This document shows positions 8,214 through 16,526 of a DNA stretch of 64,000 nt, piece by piece. Origin of the DNA: Streptomyces sp. NBC_01381 (GTDB lineage Bacteria > Actinomycetota > Actinomycetes > Streptomycetales > Streptomycetaceae). The stretch's first letter is position 1, and every line of letters starts with the position of its first letter. The position numbers and the translations under genes are program-made. The notes beneath the pieces were generated by a model. It made no database searches. It was not told the origin of the DNA and worked only from the letters and a program-made list of their open reading frames with translations. The DNA lies in contig NZ_JAPEPI010000002.1 of assembly GCF_026340305.1 (NCBI RefSeq), positions 1,364,001-1,428,000 on the forward strand, given 5' to 3'.

Positions 8214-9641
8214 GTGCGCACTCGCCTTCTGCCGCTGCTCATCGTCCTCATGGCGGGAGTGCTGCTCGCGCTGGGCTTCCCGCTCGCGGTGAGCGTCGCC
8301 GCGGCGCAGCAGCAGAAGGTGGTCGTCGACCGGATCGACGACACGGCGAGATTTGCGGCGCTCGCGCAGTTCGTCACGAAACGTCCCACCGGCTCGCGGG
8401 TGCGCGACAAGGACGAACGGCGCGAAACCCTCCAGACCGAACTCGACTACTACCACGAGGTGTACGGGATAAGGGCGGGCGTCTTCTTCCGGGACGGCCA
8501 GCCCATGGCGCACGCGCCCGGCAACTGGTTCCTGCCCCCGCGCGGGCACGAACGGGAGGCCTTCGAGGAGGCACTCAGGTCCCGCGGCAGCCACGATCCG
8601 CGCCAGGTGTGGCCCTGGCAGCGCGGACGGCTCGTCGTCGCCTCTCCGGTGATCAGGGACGGTGACGTCATCGCCGTCGTCGTCACCGACTCGCCCACGG
8701 GTCACATGCGTTCGAAGACCCTGCAGGGATGGCTGCTCATCGGCGCAGGCGAGTCGGCGGCGATGCTGCTGGCCGTGGGCGCCGCACTGCGGCTCACCGG
8801 CTGGGTCCTGCGCCCGGTGCGGGTCCTGGACGCGACCACGCACGACATCGCGACCGGGAGCCTGAAGTCGCGGGTCGCGGCCGCGGGCGGGCCGCCGGAA
8901 CTCAGGCGCCTGGCGCGGTCGTTCAACGAGATGGCGGACAACGTTCAGGACGTGCTGGAGCAGCAGCGCGCCTTTGTCGCCGACGCCTCGCACCAACTGC
9001 GCAACCCGCTCTCCGCCCTGCTGCTGCGCATCGAGCTGCTCGCCCTCGAACTGCCCGAGGGGAACGAGGAGATCGCCTCTGTGCGCACCGAGGGCAAGCG
9101 CCTCGCCCAGGTCCTCGACGACCTGCTCGGCCTGGCGCTCGCCGAGCACGCCGACGCCGACCTGAGCCTCACCGACATCGGCGAGCTCGCGGCCGAGCGG
9201 GTCGGGGCCTGGCGGCCGCTCGCCGAGGAGCGCGAGGTCCGGCTTACCGGGGAGTGCCCGGCCACCACCGGTTGGGCCGATCCCGTCGCGTTGTCCAGCG
9301 CCCTGGACGCGGTGATCGACAACGCCCTGAAGTTCACGCCAGAGGGCGAGGAGGTGCGGGTGGAGGTCTCCGGGAGCGGCGCGATGACGACGATAGTGAT
9401 CACGGACGGCGGACCCGGCCTCACCGAGGACGAACTCGCCCGCATCGGCGACCGCTTCTGGCGCAGCAACCGCCACCAGAACGTGAAGGGTTCGGGCCTC
9501 GGCCTCTCCATCTCGCGGGCCCTGCTGGCGGCGGGCGGCGGCTCCATCGCCTATGAGAGCCATGAGCCGCACGGGCTGCGGGTGACCGTCGGCGTCCCAC
9601 GCAGCGAGCCGGGCGCCCACGGCGTGACCGTCAGGGCTTGA
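8214..9641 (+). CDS. gluK: Sensor histidine kinase GluK
   Basis: 475-residue kinase. TM1 is near residues 5-30, an extracytoplasmic sensor of about 135 residues follows, TM2 is near 168-195, then HAMP, the HisKA H-box with H260 in DASHQLRNPL, and an HATPase_c domain with N-box (DAVIDNALKF), G1 (ITDGGPGL) and G2 (GSGLGLSISRALL). GTG 8214 has a GAGG stretch upstream and a short spacer after gluR. It is expected to sense external glutamate and phosphorylate GluR. Its 3' end carries one copy of a short tandem duplication shared with the convergent gene. Confidence 0.9.
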   Translation: MRTRLLPLLIVLMAGVLLALGFPLAVSVAAAQQQKVVVDRIDDTARFAALAQFVTKRPTGSRVRDKDERRETLQTELDYYHEVYGIRAGVFFRDGQPMAHAPGNWFLPPRGHEREAFEEALRSRGSHDPRQVWPWQRGRLVVASPVIRDGDVIAVVVTDSPTGHMRSKTLQGWLLIGAGESAAMLLAVGAALRLTGWVLRPVRVLDATTHDIATGSLKSRVAAAGGPPELRRLARSFNEMADNVQDVLEQQRAFVADASHQLRNPLSALLLRIELLALELPEGNEEIASVRTEGKRLAQVLDDLLGLALAEHADADLSLTDIGELAAERVGAWRPLAEEREVRLTGECPATTGWADPVALSSALDAVIDNALKFTPEGEEVRVEVSGSGAMTTIVITDGGPGLTEDELARIGDRFWRSNRHQNVKGSGLGLSISRALLAAGGGSIAYESHEPHGLRVTVGVPRSEPGAHGVTVRA

Positions 9642-9676
9642 CCGACCGGTCGTACGTCACGGCTTGACCGACCGGT
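9630..9676. repeat. 26-bp-period tandem duplication at convergent gene ends
   Basis: 21-nt copies at 9630-9650 and 9656-9676 differ at one base (core GGCTTGACCGACCGGT). The first contains the gluK stop; the second encodes the C-terminal residues of the convergent TAXI gene, whose stop lies between them. No terminator hairpin is visible here. Confidence 0.7.
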
Positions 9677-10652
9677 AGTAGCGGCGCGCGCCGTCGTGCA
9701 GGTCGAGCGGGTCCGTGTAGAGGGCCGTCCGCAGGTCCACCAGCTGGGCCGCGTGCACCTGGTCGCCGATGTGGTCACGGCTGTCGATCACGGTCCGGGT
9801 CAGGCCCTCGGTCAGTTCCGGGTCGGCGCGGTCGGTGGTGACCAGGAGGTTCGCCACGGCCAGGGTCGGCACGGCAGCGTTCTGCTGCGCGTTGGGATAG
9901 GCATCGGCGGGCATCACGGCGGCTCGGTAGTAGCGCGACGCACCGCCCTGCTTGTGCAGCTCCTCCACCAGGTCGCCGAGTTTGACGAGGCGGATGTCGA
10001 ACTCTTCGGACAGCTCAAGAACCGAACTGGTGGGCAGTCCGCCCGACCAGAAGAAGGCGTCGATGTCGCCCTTCTTAAGAAGAGCGGGCGCCTTGTCGAT
10101 GCCGGCGTCCACCGCCGTCAGGTCCTTCTCGGGATCGAGGTCGGCGGCCTTGAGCACCCGGTCCGCTATCAGCCTCACACCCGAGCGCGGCTGCCCCACG
10201 GCCACCCGCTTGTCCCGCAGGTCCGCCGCCTCCTCGATGTCCGACGAGCGCCGGACGACGAGCTGGACGTAGTCGTCGTACAGCCGCGCACAGCCCCGCA
10301 GCCGGTCCGCGCCCGCACCGCCCTCCAGGCGGTACTTCTCGACCGCGTCGGCGGCCGCGATGGTGAAATCGGCCTTCCCCGTGGCCACGCGCTCGACGTT
10401 CTCCTGCGACCCCTGGCTGTTCAGCAGCTCCACGTCCACCTTGGGCATGTCCTGCGCCACGGCGGTCCGCAGCAGCTTGCCGTACCGCTCGTACACGGCG
10501 TTCTTCACGCCCGTACTGAACGTCATCCGGCCACCAGGGGAGTCGTCGCCCGTCGGGACGAGCCACCACATCAGAAGACCGAAGACCACGAGGGCGGCGG
10601 CCGCACCCTGGAGCGCGCGCCGTCGGCTGATGTGGGGGAGTGCCTTGAGCAT
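9657..10652 (-). CDS. TAXI-family TRAP transporter solute-binding protein
   Basis: 331-residue protein of the TAXI family (NMT1_3-like). The start is MLKALPHISRRRALQGAAAA, then a single hydrophobic anchor with WW and no lipobox Cys, so it is probably N-terminally membrane-anchored. The body has family features: FSTGVKNAVYERYG, GKADFTIAAADAVEKY, LRDKRVAVGQPRSGVR, GDIDAFFWSGGLPTSSV. TAXI proteins bind dicarboxylates or glutamate-like acids for DctQM-type TRAP permeases, but no TRAP membrane gene lies nearby. Convergent with gluK, it may share the glutamate or dicarboxylate theme (inference). The ATG at 10652 is the only well-placed start. Confidence 0.82.
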   Translation of the reverse strand: MLKALPHISRRRALQGAAAALVVFGLLMWWLVPTGDDSPGGRMTFSTGVKNAVYERYGKLLRTAVAQDMPKVDVELLNSQGSQENVERVATGKADFTIAAADAVEKYRLEGGAGADRLRGCARLYDDYVQLVVRRSSDIEEAADLRDKRVAVGQPRSGVRLIADRVLKAADLDPEKDLTAVDAGIDKAPALLKKGDIDAFFWSGGLPTSSVLELSEEFDIRLVKLGDLVEELHKQGGASRYYRAAVMPADAYPNAQQNAAVPTLAVANLLVTTDRADPELTEGLTRTVIDSRDHIGDQVHAAQLVDLRTALYTDPLDLHDGARRYYRSVKP

Positions 10653-10715
10653 GCGCGCGATCCTGCCAGTCGATTCGCTCCGGTGACCAGGGGCGAACTC
10701 ACACCGGCCACCGGG

Positions 10716-10744
10716 CGACTCCCGAGCGTCCCGCTCGGGAGTCG
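10716..10744. repeat. Perfect 13-bp hairpin between divergent genes
   Basis: Arms 10716-10728 and 10732-10744 (CGACTCCCGAGCG and its complement) flank a 3-nt loop, 64 nt upstream of the TAXI start and 180 nt upstream of the next gene. Terminators are not expected between divergent genes. It may be a leader structure, an operator or a relic. The rest of 10653-10890 shows only the palindrome CTCGATCGAG near 10866. Confidence 0.5.
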
Positions 10745-10890
10745 TCCGTCACATCGCGATACCCGGACAAACCTCACTTGACGGATGTGGAGCGGGTGTC
10801 CCCGTACCGCCCATGACACAGACAGAGGCGTAAGTAAATCGAGCAGATAAGGCGGAGTTTTTGGGCTCGATCGAGCGAGAGTTCACTTTT

Positions 10891-10918
10891 TAGACACACC
10901 TGCGACTGTGGCTACACT
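10891..10918 (+). promoter_or_regulatory. Leaderless-type promoter of the envelope operon
   Basis: TAGACA (10891-10896), a 16-bp spacer and TACACT (10913-10918), with the ATG only eight bases further on at 10927 and no ribosome site between. The transcript probably starts at or next to the start codon. Confidence 0.6.
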
Positions 10919-10926
10919 CGCCCGCC

Positions 10927-11190
10927 ATGGTTAGGGCGAGCAACACCGGCAGCAGAAGACGAGAACAGCGGAATCGCCAGATATTCGTCGACGGTTCCGG
11001 CAGGCGCAGACGGCTCCTGCGGTACGCGGCCGTGCTGGTCGCCTGTGCCTGCGCGGGGTATCTGCTGCTGCTGGCCACCGCCCTGACGGGCGTCCTGCGG
11101 CAGCACGCCGGTGCGGCACCCGGAGCGGTCGAACCGGCCCCGGCCACGGGTGTGGCTGTCACGGCGACGAGTGGAGGCATCTTTACGTGA
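10927..11190 (+). CDS. Small single-pass membrane protein of the envelope operon
   Basis: 87-residue protein: a very basic N-terminus (SRRREQRNRQ, GRRRRLLR), one transmembrane helix (about 32-55, YAAVLVACACAGYLLLLATALTGVL), then a short Ala/Pro-rich outside tail. Its stop overlaps the GTG of the following gene (GTGA), so translation is coupled to the MatB-like protein. It probably assists or anchors that synthase; similar small partners precede such fusions (for example the matA-matB order known in Streptomyces), though I cannot confirm homology. Likely leaderless. Confidence 0.7.
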   Translation: MVRASNTGSRRREQRNRQIFVDGSGRRRRLLRYAAVLVACACAGYLLLLATALTGVLRQHAGAAPGAVEPAPATGVAVTATSGGIFT

Positions 11191-13265
11191 GCCGGCACGC
11201 GCAGCGCCGTGACCCGCGTGTTCACTGGGTGCTGATGGTCATCGTCCTCTCCGCGGTCGCCGCCGCGCTGGTCTTCGAGGGCTGGACCACCCACCAGGTC
11301 TCCGCGGCGCAGACGCGGACGGCCTGTACGTCACCCGTCCCGAAGGCGGCGGACGACGGCGATCCGGTGCTGAGCATCACCGGCGACAAGGTGGAGACCT
11401 CCGCCATGCCCGCCCGCACCGTCGCGCTCACCTACGACGGCGGGCCCGACCCGGTGTGGACCCCGCGGCTGCTCGGGCTCCTGCGCGAGCACGACGCGCA
11501 CGCGACCTTCTTCCTCTCCGGCGCCCAGGCCGCCCGGCACCCCGATCTGGTGCGCCAGATCCACGCCGCGGGCCACGAGATCGGCTCGTACACCTACACC
11601 GGTGCCGACCTGGGCTCCGTGTCGGCGCGGCGGGCCGGGATCGAGCTGTCGCTCACGCAGACCGTGCTCGCGGGCACCGCGGGCGTCGACACCCGGCTGC
11701 TGCGGCTGCCGCACACCACGCAGGCCGACACGCTGTGCGGCGGCGAGTGGACCGCGGCGCGACGTGCCGCCGCGGACGGCTACCTCCTGGTGGCCGCCGA
11801 CCGGCCGTTCCGGAAGCCGGAGCAGGGCGTGGTCCGCCAGTTCAGCCACACGAGCACCGCGTACCAGGAGACCGAGAAGCTGCTCGGCAACCGGAAGATC
11901 GAGAAGTTCACCACCGTGACCGCCGGGCTCGCGCAGCCGCCGGCGAACGCACCGGTGTTCTCCCTCGACCGCCAGCAGGGCAAGGGCCTGGTCTGGGTTC
12001 AGGCCGCGGGGCATGTCTTCGTGAACGCCATGACCTGGGTGCTCGGGATCGCGGGCAGCCTCGCGATGCTGCGGCTGCTGATGCTTGTGGTCTTCGCCCG
12101 CGCCCATATCCGGCGGCTGGACCGCTTCCGCCCCGGTGCGCCCCGGCTACGGGAGGTCAACGGGCCGGTGACGGTGCTGGTGCCCGCGTACAACGAGGAA
12201 GCCGGCATCGAGTCCACCGTCAGGTCGCTGCTGGCCTCCACCCACCGTCACCTGCAGATCGTCGTGATCGACGACGGGTCCACGGACAGCACGGCGGAGA
12301 TCGCCGAGCGCATACGTGATCCCCGCGTGACGGTGGTGCGACAGGCCAACGCGGGCAAGGCGGCCGCCCTCAACACCGGTCTGGCCCATACGAGATACGA
12401 CTACGTAGTCATGGTCGACGCCGACACGGTCTTCGAGCCGGACGCCATTCACCGGCTCATCCAGCCGCTCGCCCACGCGGCCGTCGGCGCGGTCAGCGGC
12501 AACACCAAGGTCGGCAACCGGCGTGGCCTGCTCGGCAGGTGGCAGCACCTGGAGTACGTCTTCGGGTTCAACCTCGACCGCCGTATGTTCGAGGTCCTCG
12601 AGTGCATGCCGACGGTTCCGGGGGCCATCGGTGCCTTCCGCCGGGACGCGCTGATGGGTGTCGGCGGCGTCAGCGAGGACACCCTCGCCGAGGACACCGA
12701 TCTCACGATGGCGCTGTGGCGGGCCGGCTGGCGGGTCGTGTACGAGGAGTCCGCGGTCGCCTGGACCGAGGTCCCCACCAAGCTGGGCCAGCTGTGGAGG
12801 CAGCGCTACCGCTGGTGCTACGGCACCCTCCAGGCCATGTGGAAGCACCGCCGAGCCGTGTTCGAGGTGGGCCCGTCCGGGCGCTTCGCGCGCCGCGGTC
12901 TCAGCTATCTCGCCCTCTTCCAGATCCTGCTGCCGCTGCTCGCGCCGATCGTCGACGTCTTCGCGGTCTACGGACTGCTGTTCATCGACTCCGCGCAGGC
13001 GATCGGCGTGTGGGTGGGCTTCCTCCTCGTCCAGATGGTCGTCGCCGGATACGCCCTGCGGCTGGACGGGGAACGGCTGCGGACGCTGTGGTCGATGCCG
13101 TTCCAGCTCTTCGTCTACCGACAGCTCATGTATCTGGTGACCATCCAGTCCGTGGTCACCGCGCTGCTCGGCAACCGGCTCAAGTGGCAGCGCATGCAGC
13201 GCTCGGGCTCGGCCGCCGATCAGTTGCCCAGAGGACGCGAGCGCAAGGAGGTGTTGCCCGGATGA
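11187..13265 (+). CDS. Membrane NodB-like/GT2 fusion (MatB-like polysaccharide synthase)
   Basis: 692-residue protein: one N-terminal membrane helix (about 13-31), an extracytoplasmic NodB-like polysaccharide deacetylase domain (about 78-240), a membrane helix (about 275-300), a processive GT2 domain (about 325-560; VPAYNEE, IDDGSTD, VDADT, AEDTD, QRYRW), and C-terminal helices. The GT2 motifs are complete, so it should build a beta-linked polymer, by analogy with MatB of Streptomyces (poly-N-acetylglucosamine). In the NodB domain the metal triad is lost: TFDDGP is T-Y-D84-G85-G-P, and the HxxxH histidines are Y135 and G139. The domain is therefore probably inactive. GTG 11187 and the 3' end (ATGA) couple it to both neighbours. 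Confidence 0.88.
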   Translation: MSRHAQRRDPRVHWVLMVIVLSAVAAALVFEGWTTHQVSAAQTRTACTSPVPKAADDGDPVLSITGDKVETSAMPARTVALTYDGGPDPVWTPRLLGLLREHDAHATFFLSGAQAARHPDLVRQIHAAGHEIGSYTYTGADLGSVSARRAGIELSLTQTVLAGTAGVDTRLLRLPHTTQADTLCGGEWTAARRAAADGYLLVAADRPFRKPEQGVVRQFSHTSTAYQETEKLLGNRKIEKFTTVTAGLAQPPANAPVFSLDRQQGKGLVWVQAAGHVFVNAMTWVLGIAGSLAMLRLLMLVVFARAHIRRLDRFRPGAPRLREVNGPVTVLVPAYNEEAGIESTVRSLLASTHRHLQIVVIDDGSTDSTAEIAERIRDPRVTVVRQANAGKAAALNTGLAHTRYDYVVMVDADTVFEPDAIHRLIQPLAHAAVGAVSGNTKVGNRRGLLGRWQHLEYVFGFNLDRRMFEVLECMPTVPGAIGAFRRDALMGVGGVSEDTLAEDTDLTMALWRAGWRVVYEESAVAWTEVPTKLGQLWRQRYRWCYGTLQAMWKHRRAVFEVGPSGRFARRGLSYLALFQILLPLLAPIVDVFAVYGLLFIDSAQAIGVWVGFLLVQMVVAGYALRLDGERLRTLWSMPFQLFVYRQLMYLVTIQSVVTALLGNRLKWQRMQRSGSAADQLPRGRERKEVLPG

Positions 13266-14587
13266 GCAGGGGCGAGCGGGGAAAGCGACGTCGTACGCGG
13301 GCGGAGAGCGCCGAGTCGGAGCCGCTCACGGGCACGGTTCTGGCGCAGCAGGGGACTACGGAGTACGGCGTTTCCGCGTACGAGTACGACCACGACTACG
13401 GGACGGCTGGATACGTCACCACCGATATCGCTCCGCGTGTACCGCCGCAGTCCATCCCCTACGGAGGGCGTGGTGACTACAGCGTCGACTCCGGCATCGA
13501 TTACGGCGTCGCCTCCGAAGTCGACGACGAGCGGGACGACGAGGGCGACGCGGCGGACGACGGCCCCGGCCGCGGTCGGCGACGCTCCGGGATCCGCCGC
13601 AGCTGGCCCCGCCGGATCATGCGGACGCTGCTTGTCCTGGTGGCCGTGGCGCTGGTCACATCCGTGTCCACGTATGTCTGGGCGGACGGCAAGCTCGAGC
13701 GCGACGTCGACCTCGGCAAGGTCGAGGACCGGCCGTCGGGCGGCGAGGGCACGAACTACCTCATCGTGGGCTCCGACAGCCGCGACGGCCTCTCCGGCAA
13801 GGACAAGAAGGACCTGCACACCGGCTCGGCCGAGGGTCGCCGCACCGACTCGATGATCCTGCTGCACACCGGCCGCAACGGGAGCACGATGATGAGCCTG
13901 CCGCGTGACTCCTGGGTCACCGTTCCGCCGTTCACCCGCCCGGAGACGGGGAAACGCCCCGCAGCCGAGAAGAATAAGCTGAACGCGGCCTTCTCGGAGG
14001 GCGGCCCGGAACTGCTTGTGCGGACCGTCGAGTTCAACACCGGGCTGAAGATCGACCACTATGCGGAGATCGGCTTTGCCGGCTTCGTGAACGTCGTCGA
14101 CTCGGTCGGCGGCGTCGAGATGTGCCTCGACAAGGCCATCAAGGACAAGAGCTCGGGCGCGGACCTGAAGAAGGGCTGCCAGACCCTGGACGGCACCGAG
14201 GCCCTCGCGTTCGTCCGCCAGCGCCATCAGGAGTCGGAGGGCGACCTGGGGCGGTCAAGGAACCAGCAGAAGTTCCTGTCCGCGCTCGCGGAGCAGGCCG
14301 CCGCACCGGGCACCGTGTTCAATCCGGCCAAGCTCTACTCGACCATGGGTGCGGGCCTTGACACCCTCATCGTCGACAAGGACCTGAGCCTGCAGGACCT
14401 CACTGCAATGTTCCAGGCGATGCAGGGGGTCGCGGGCGGCGCGGGCAGGCAGATCAACGTACCGGTGGCGAGTCTCGGCTTCCCCACCTCCAAGGGCAGC
14501 GCCGTGAAGTGGGACGAGGCGAAGGCGAAGAAGCTCTTCGGCGAGCTGCGGGACGACCGTCCTGTGACCTTCCAGGAGAAGAAGTGA
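13262..14587 (+). CDS. LytR-CpsA-Psr (LCP) family cell-wall glycopolymer ligase
   Basis: 441-residue protein. The long cytoplasmic N-terminus (about 120 residues) is rich in Tyr, Asp and Gly and then basic. One transmembrane helix follows (about 121-140), then the LCP domain with NYLIVGSDSRDG, RTDSMILLHTG, SLPRDSWV, and the Arg-rich catalytic region VRQRHQESEGDLGRSRNQQKFL. LCP enzymes transfer undecaprenyl-linked polymers to peptidoglycan. ATG 13262 overlaps the stop of the MatB-like gene by four bases, so the polymer made there may be attached to the wall by this ligase (inference). The tandem YGVSAYEYDHDYG-like stretch is low-complexity. Confidence 0.87.
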   Translation: MSRGERGKRRRTRAESAESEPLTGTVLAQQGTTEYGVSAYEYDHDYGTAGYVTTDIAPRVPPQSIPYGGRGDYSVDSGIDYGVASEVDDERDDEGDAADDGPGRGRRRSGIRRSWPRRIMRTLLVLVAVALVTSVSTYVWADGKLERDVDLGKVEDRPSGGEGTNYLIVGSDSRDGLSGKDKKDLHTGSAEGRRTDSMILLHTGRNGSTMMSLPRDSWVTVPPFTRPETGKRPAAEKNKLNAAFSEGGPELLVRTVEFNTGLKIDHYAEIGFAGFVNVVDSVGGVEMCLDKAIKDKSSGADLKKGCQTLDGTEALAFVRQRHQESEGDLGRSRNQQKFLSALAEQAAAPGTVFNPAKLYSTMGAGLDTLIVDKDLSLQDLTAMFQAMQGVAGGAGRQINVPVASLGFPTSKGSAVKWDEAKAKKLFGELRDDRPVTFQEKK

Positions 14588-14651
14588 CCGGCCGCCGCGG
14601 GCCCGCTCCCGCTGAACGACTCCGGCGTCGGGGAGTGTCCGAGGTACCGCC

Positions 14652-14657
14652 TACCCT
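14652..14657 (+). promoter_or_regulatory. -10 element of miaB (leaderless type)
   Basis: TACCCT ends six bases before the miaB ATG at 14664; no ribosome-binding site lies between them. Confidence 0.4.
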
Positions 14658-14663
14658 TGTCAC

Positions 14664-16184
14664 ATGAGCAGCAGCGACCGGAGCGGGCCAGTGGGCGTCA
14701 AGGGAACATACGAGGTACGCACTTACGGGTGCCAGATGAACGTCCACGATTCGGAGCGCCTCTCCGGTCTCCTTGAGGGCGCTGGCTACGAACGCGCGCC
14801 CGAAGGCTCGGACGGCGACGCCGACGTGGTCGTCTTCAACACATGCGCCGTCCGTGAGAACGCCGACAACCGTCTCTACGGCAACCTCGGCCGCCTGGCG
14901 CCGATGAAGACCAAGCGGCCCGGCATGCAGATCGCCGTCGGCGGCTGCCTCGCCCAGAAGGACCGCGACACGATCGTCAAGAAGGCCCCGTGGGTCGACG
15001 TCGTCTTCGGAACGCACAACATCGGCAAGCTGCCGGTGCTCCTGGAGCGCGCCCGCGTCCAGGAGGAGGCACAGGTCGAGATCGCCGAGTCCCTGGAGGC
15101 GTTCCCCTCGACGCTGCCCACGCGCCGCGAGAGCGCGTACGCGGCGTGGGTCTCCATCTCCGTGGGCTGCAACAACACCTGCACCTTCTGCATCGTGCCC
15201 GCCCTGCGCGGCAAGGAGAAGGACCGCAGGACCGGCGACATCCTCGCCGAGATCGAGACCCTGGTCGGCGAGGGTGTCTCGGAGATCACCCTGCTCGGGC
15301 AGAACGTGAACGCGTACGGCTCGGACATCGGTGACCGCGAGGCCTTCAGCAAGCTGCTGCGCGCCTGCGGCAAGATCGAGGGCCTGGAGCGCGTGCGCTT
15401 CACTTCCCCGCACCCGCGCGACTTCACGGACGACGTGATCGCCGCGATGGCCGAGACGCCGAACGTGATGCCGCAGCTGCACATGCCGCTGCAGTCCGGC
15501 TCGGACCCCGTCCTGAAGGCGATGCGCCGCTCGTACCGCCAGGACCGCTTCCTGGGGATCATCGAGAAGGTCCGCGCCGCCATGCCGGACGCCGCGATCT
15601 CCACCGACATCATCATCGGCTTCCCCGGGGAGACCGAGGAGGACTTCGAGCAGACTATGCACGTCGTCCGCGAGGCCCGCTTCGCCAACGCCTTCACCTT
15701 CCAGTACTCCAAGCGCCCCGGTACGCCGGCGGCGACCATGGAGGGGCAGATCCCCAAGGAGGTCGTCCAGTCGCGTTACGAGCGTCTGGTCGCCCTCCAG
15801 GAGGAGATCTCCTGGGAGGAGAACAAGAAGCAGGTCGGCAGGACCCTGGAGCTGATGGTCGCCGAGGGCGAGGGCCGCAAGGACGGCGCCACGCACCGCC
15901 TCTCCGGGCGCGCCCCCGACAACCGCCTGGTCCACTTCACCAAGCCGGACACCGAGGTGCGCCCCGGCGACGTGGTGACCGTCGAGATCACCTACGCGGC
16001 GCCCCACCACCTGCTCGCCGAGGGCGCCGTGCTCGGCGTGCGGCGCACGGGCGCGGGCGACGCGTGGGAGAAGCGCAACACGGAGGCGGCGGCCAAGCCC
16101 GCGGGCGTGATGCTGGGGCTGCCGAAGATCGGCGCTCCGGAGCCGCTGCCCGTGGCCTCCGGCAGCGGCTGCGGCTGCGACTGA
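14664..16184 (+). CDS. miaB: tRNA-2-methylthio-N6-dimethylallyladenosine synthase MiaB
   Basis: 506-residue radical-SAM methylthiotransferase that adds the 2-methylthio group to i6A37 of tRNA. The N-terminal UPF0004 domain has its three cluster cysteines (YGCQMN, NTCAVREN, GGCLAQKD). The radical SAM motif is CNNTCTFC at about residue 170, and a C-terminal TRAM domain is present. The very end (GSGCGCD) is Cys-rich, as often seen in Streptomyces. It modifies the product of MiaA, encoded about 2 kb downstream. The ATG at 14664 fits the family start. Confidence 0.96.
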   Translation: MSSSDRSGPVGVKGTYEVRTYGCQMNVHDSERLSGLLEGAGYERAPEGSDGDADVVVFNTCAVRENADNRLYGNLGRLAPMKTKRPGMQIAVGGCLAQKDRDTIVKKAPWVDVVFGTHNIGKLPVLLERARVQEEAQVEIAESLEAFPSTLPTRRESAYAAWVSISVGCNNTCTFCIVPALRGKEKDRRTGDILAEIETLVGEGVSEITLLGQNVNAYGSDIGDREAFSKLLRACGKIEGLERVRFTSPHPRDFTDDVIAAMAETPNVMPQLHMPLQSGSDPVLKAMRRSYRQDRFLGIIEKVRAAMPDAAISTDIIIGFPGETEEDFEQTMHVVREARFANAFTFQYSKRPGTPAATMEGQIPKEVVQSRYERLVALQEEISWEENKKQVGRTLELMVAEGEGRKDGATHRLSGRAPDNRLVHFTKPDTEVRPGDVVTVEITYAAPHHLLAEGAVLGVRRTGAGDAWEKRNTEAAAKPAGVMLGLPKIGAPEPLPVASGSGCGCD

Positions 16185-16200
16185 CCGGGGAGAGACGGCG

Positions 16201-16506
16201 ATGACGGGGGACGGGGATGCCACGGCGCGCTGGGCTCTGCTGATGCAGAACCCTCCAGGGCCGGGCGCTTGGCATCAGTTCGAACTGATGGCCACGGTGG
16301 ACGGTACGCGCGCGCAGGCGTGGGAGCAGTTCGGCGAGTTCGTGCGCCTGTACCGCCCCAAGCACCCGCGGAATCCCGTACGGGTACGGCGCTACCGCGT
16401 CAGTGACGGCTGGCTGGTGATCGGCGACGGCATGTCCGGCGGTTCCTTCCCCTACCGCTTCCAGGTCTCCGAGCTGGAGTGGGACTCGGGCCCGATCGCC
16501 TACTAG
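16201..16506 (+). CDS. Small conserved hypothetical protein
   Basis: 101-residue soluble protein without recognised motifs. It is compact and mixed in charge, with several Trp residues (ARWALLMQNPP, AWHQFELMATVDG, VSDGWLVIGDG, LEWDSGPIAY). GGGGAGAG lies a few bases before ATG 16201, 16 bases after miaB, so it is probably co-transcribed with miaB. Coding is supported by third-position GC and tight packing. Function unknown. Confidence 0.7.
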   Translation: MTGDGDATARWALLMQNPPGPGAWHQFELMATVDGTRAQAWEQFGEFVRLYRPKHPRNPVRVRRYRVSDGWLVIGDGMSGGSFPYRFQVSELEWDSGPIAY

Positions 16507-16513
16507 TGCGCGT

Positions 16514-16519
16514 TACGCT
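16514..16519 (+). promoter_or_regulatory. -10 element of the dioxygenase-like gene (leaderless type)
   Basis: TACGCT ends seven bases before ATG 16527. It supports that start over the in-frame GTG at 16506, which overlaps the previous stop. Confidence 0.4.
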
Positions 16520-16526
16520 GCGGATC

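Noticed and set aside
12539..13261. Long N-terminal extension of the LCP gene
   Set aside because: It overlaps the GT2 coding region in another frame; ATG 13262 with a 4-base overlap is the natural start.
16506..16526. GTG 16506 as start of the dioxygenase-like gene
   Set aside because: It lacks a ribosome site and overlaps the upstream stop; TACGCT is well placed for ATG 16527.
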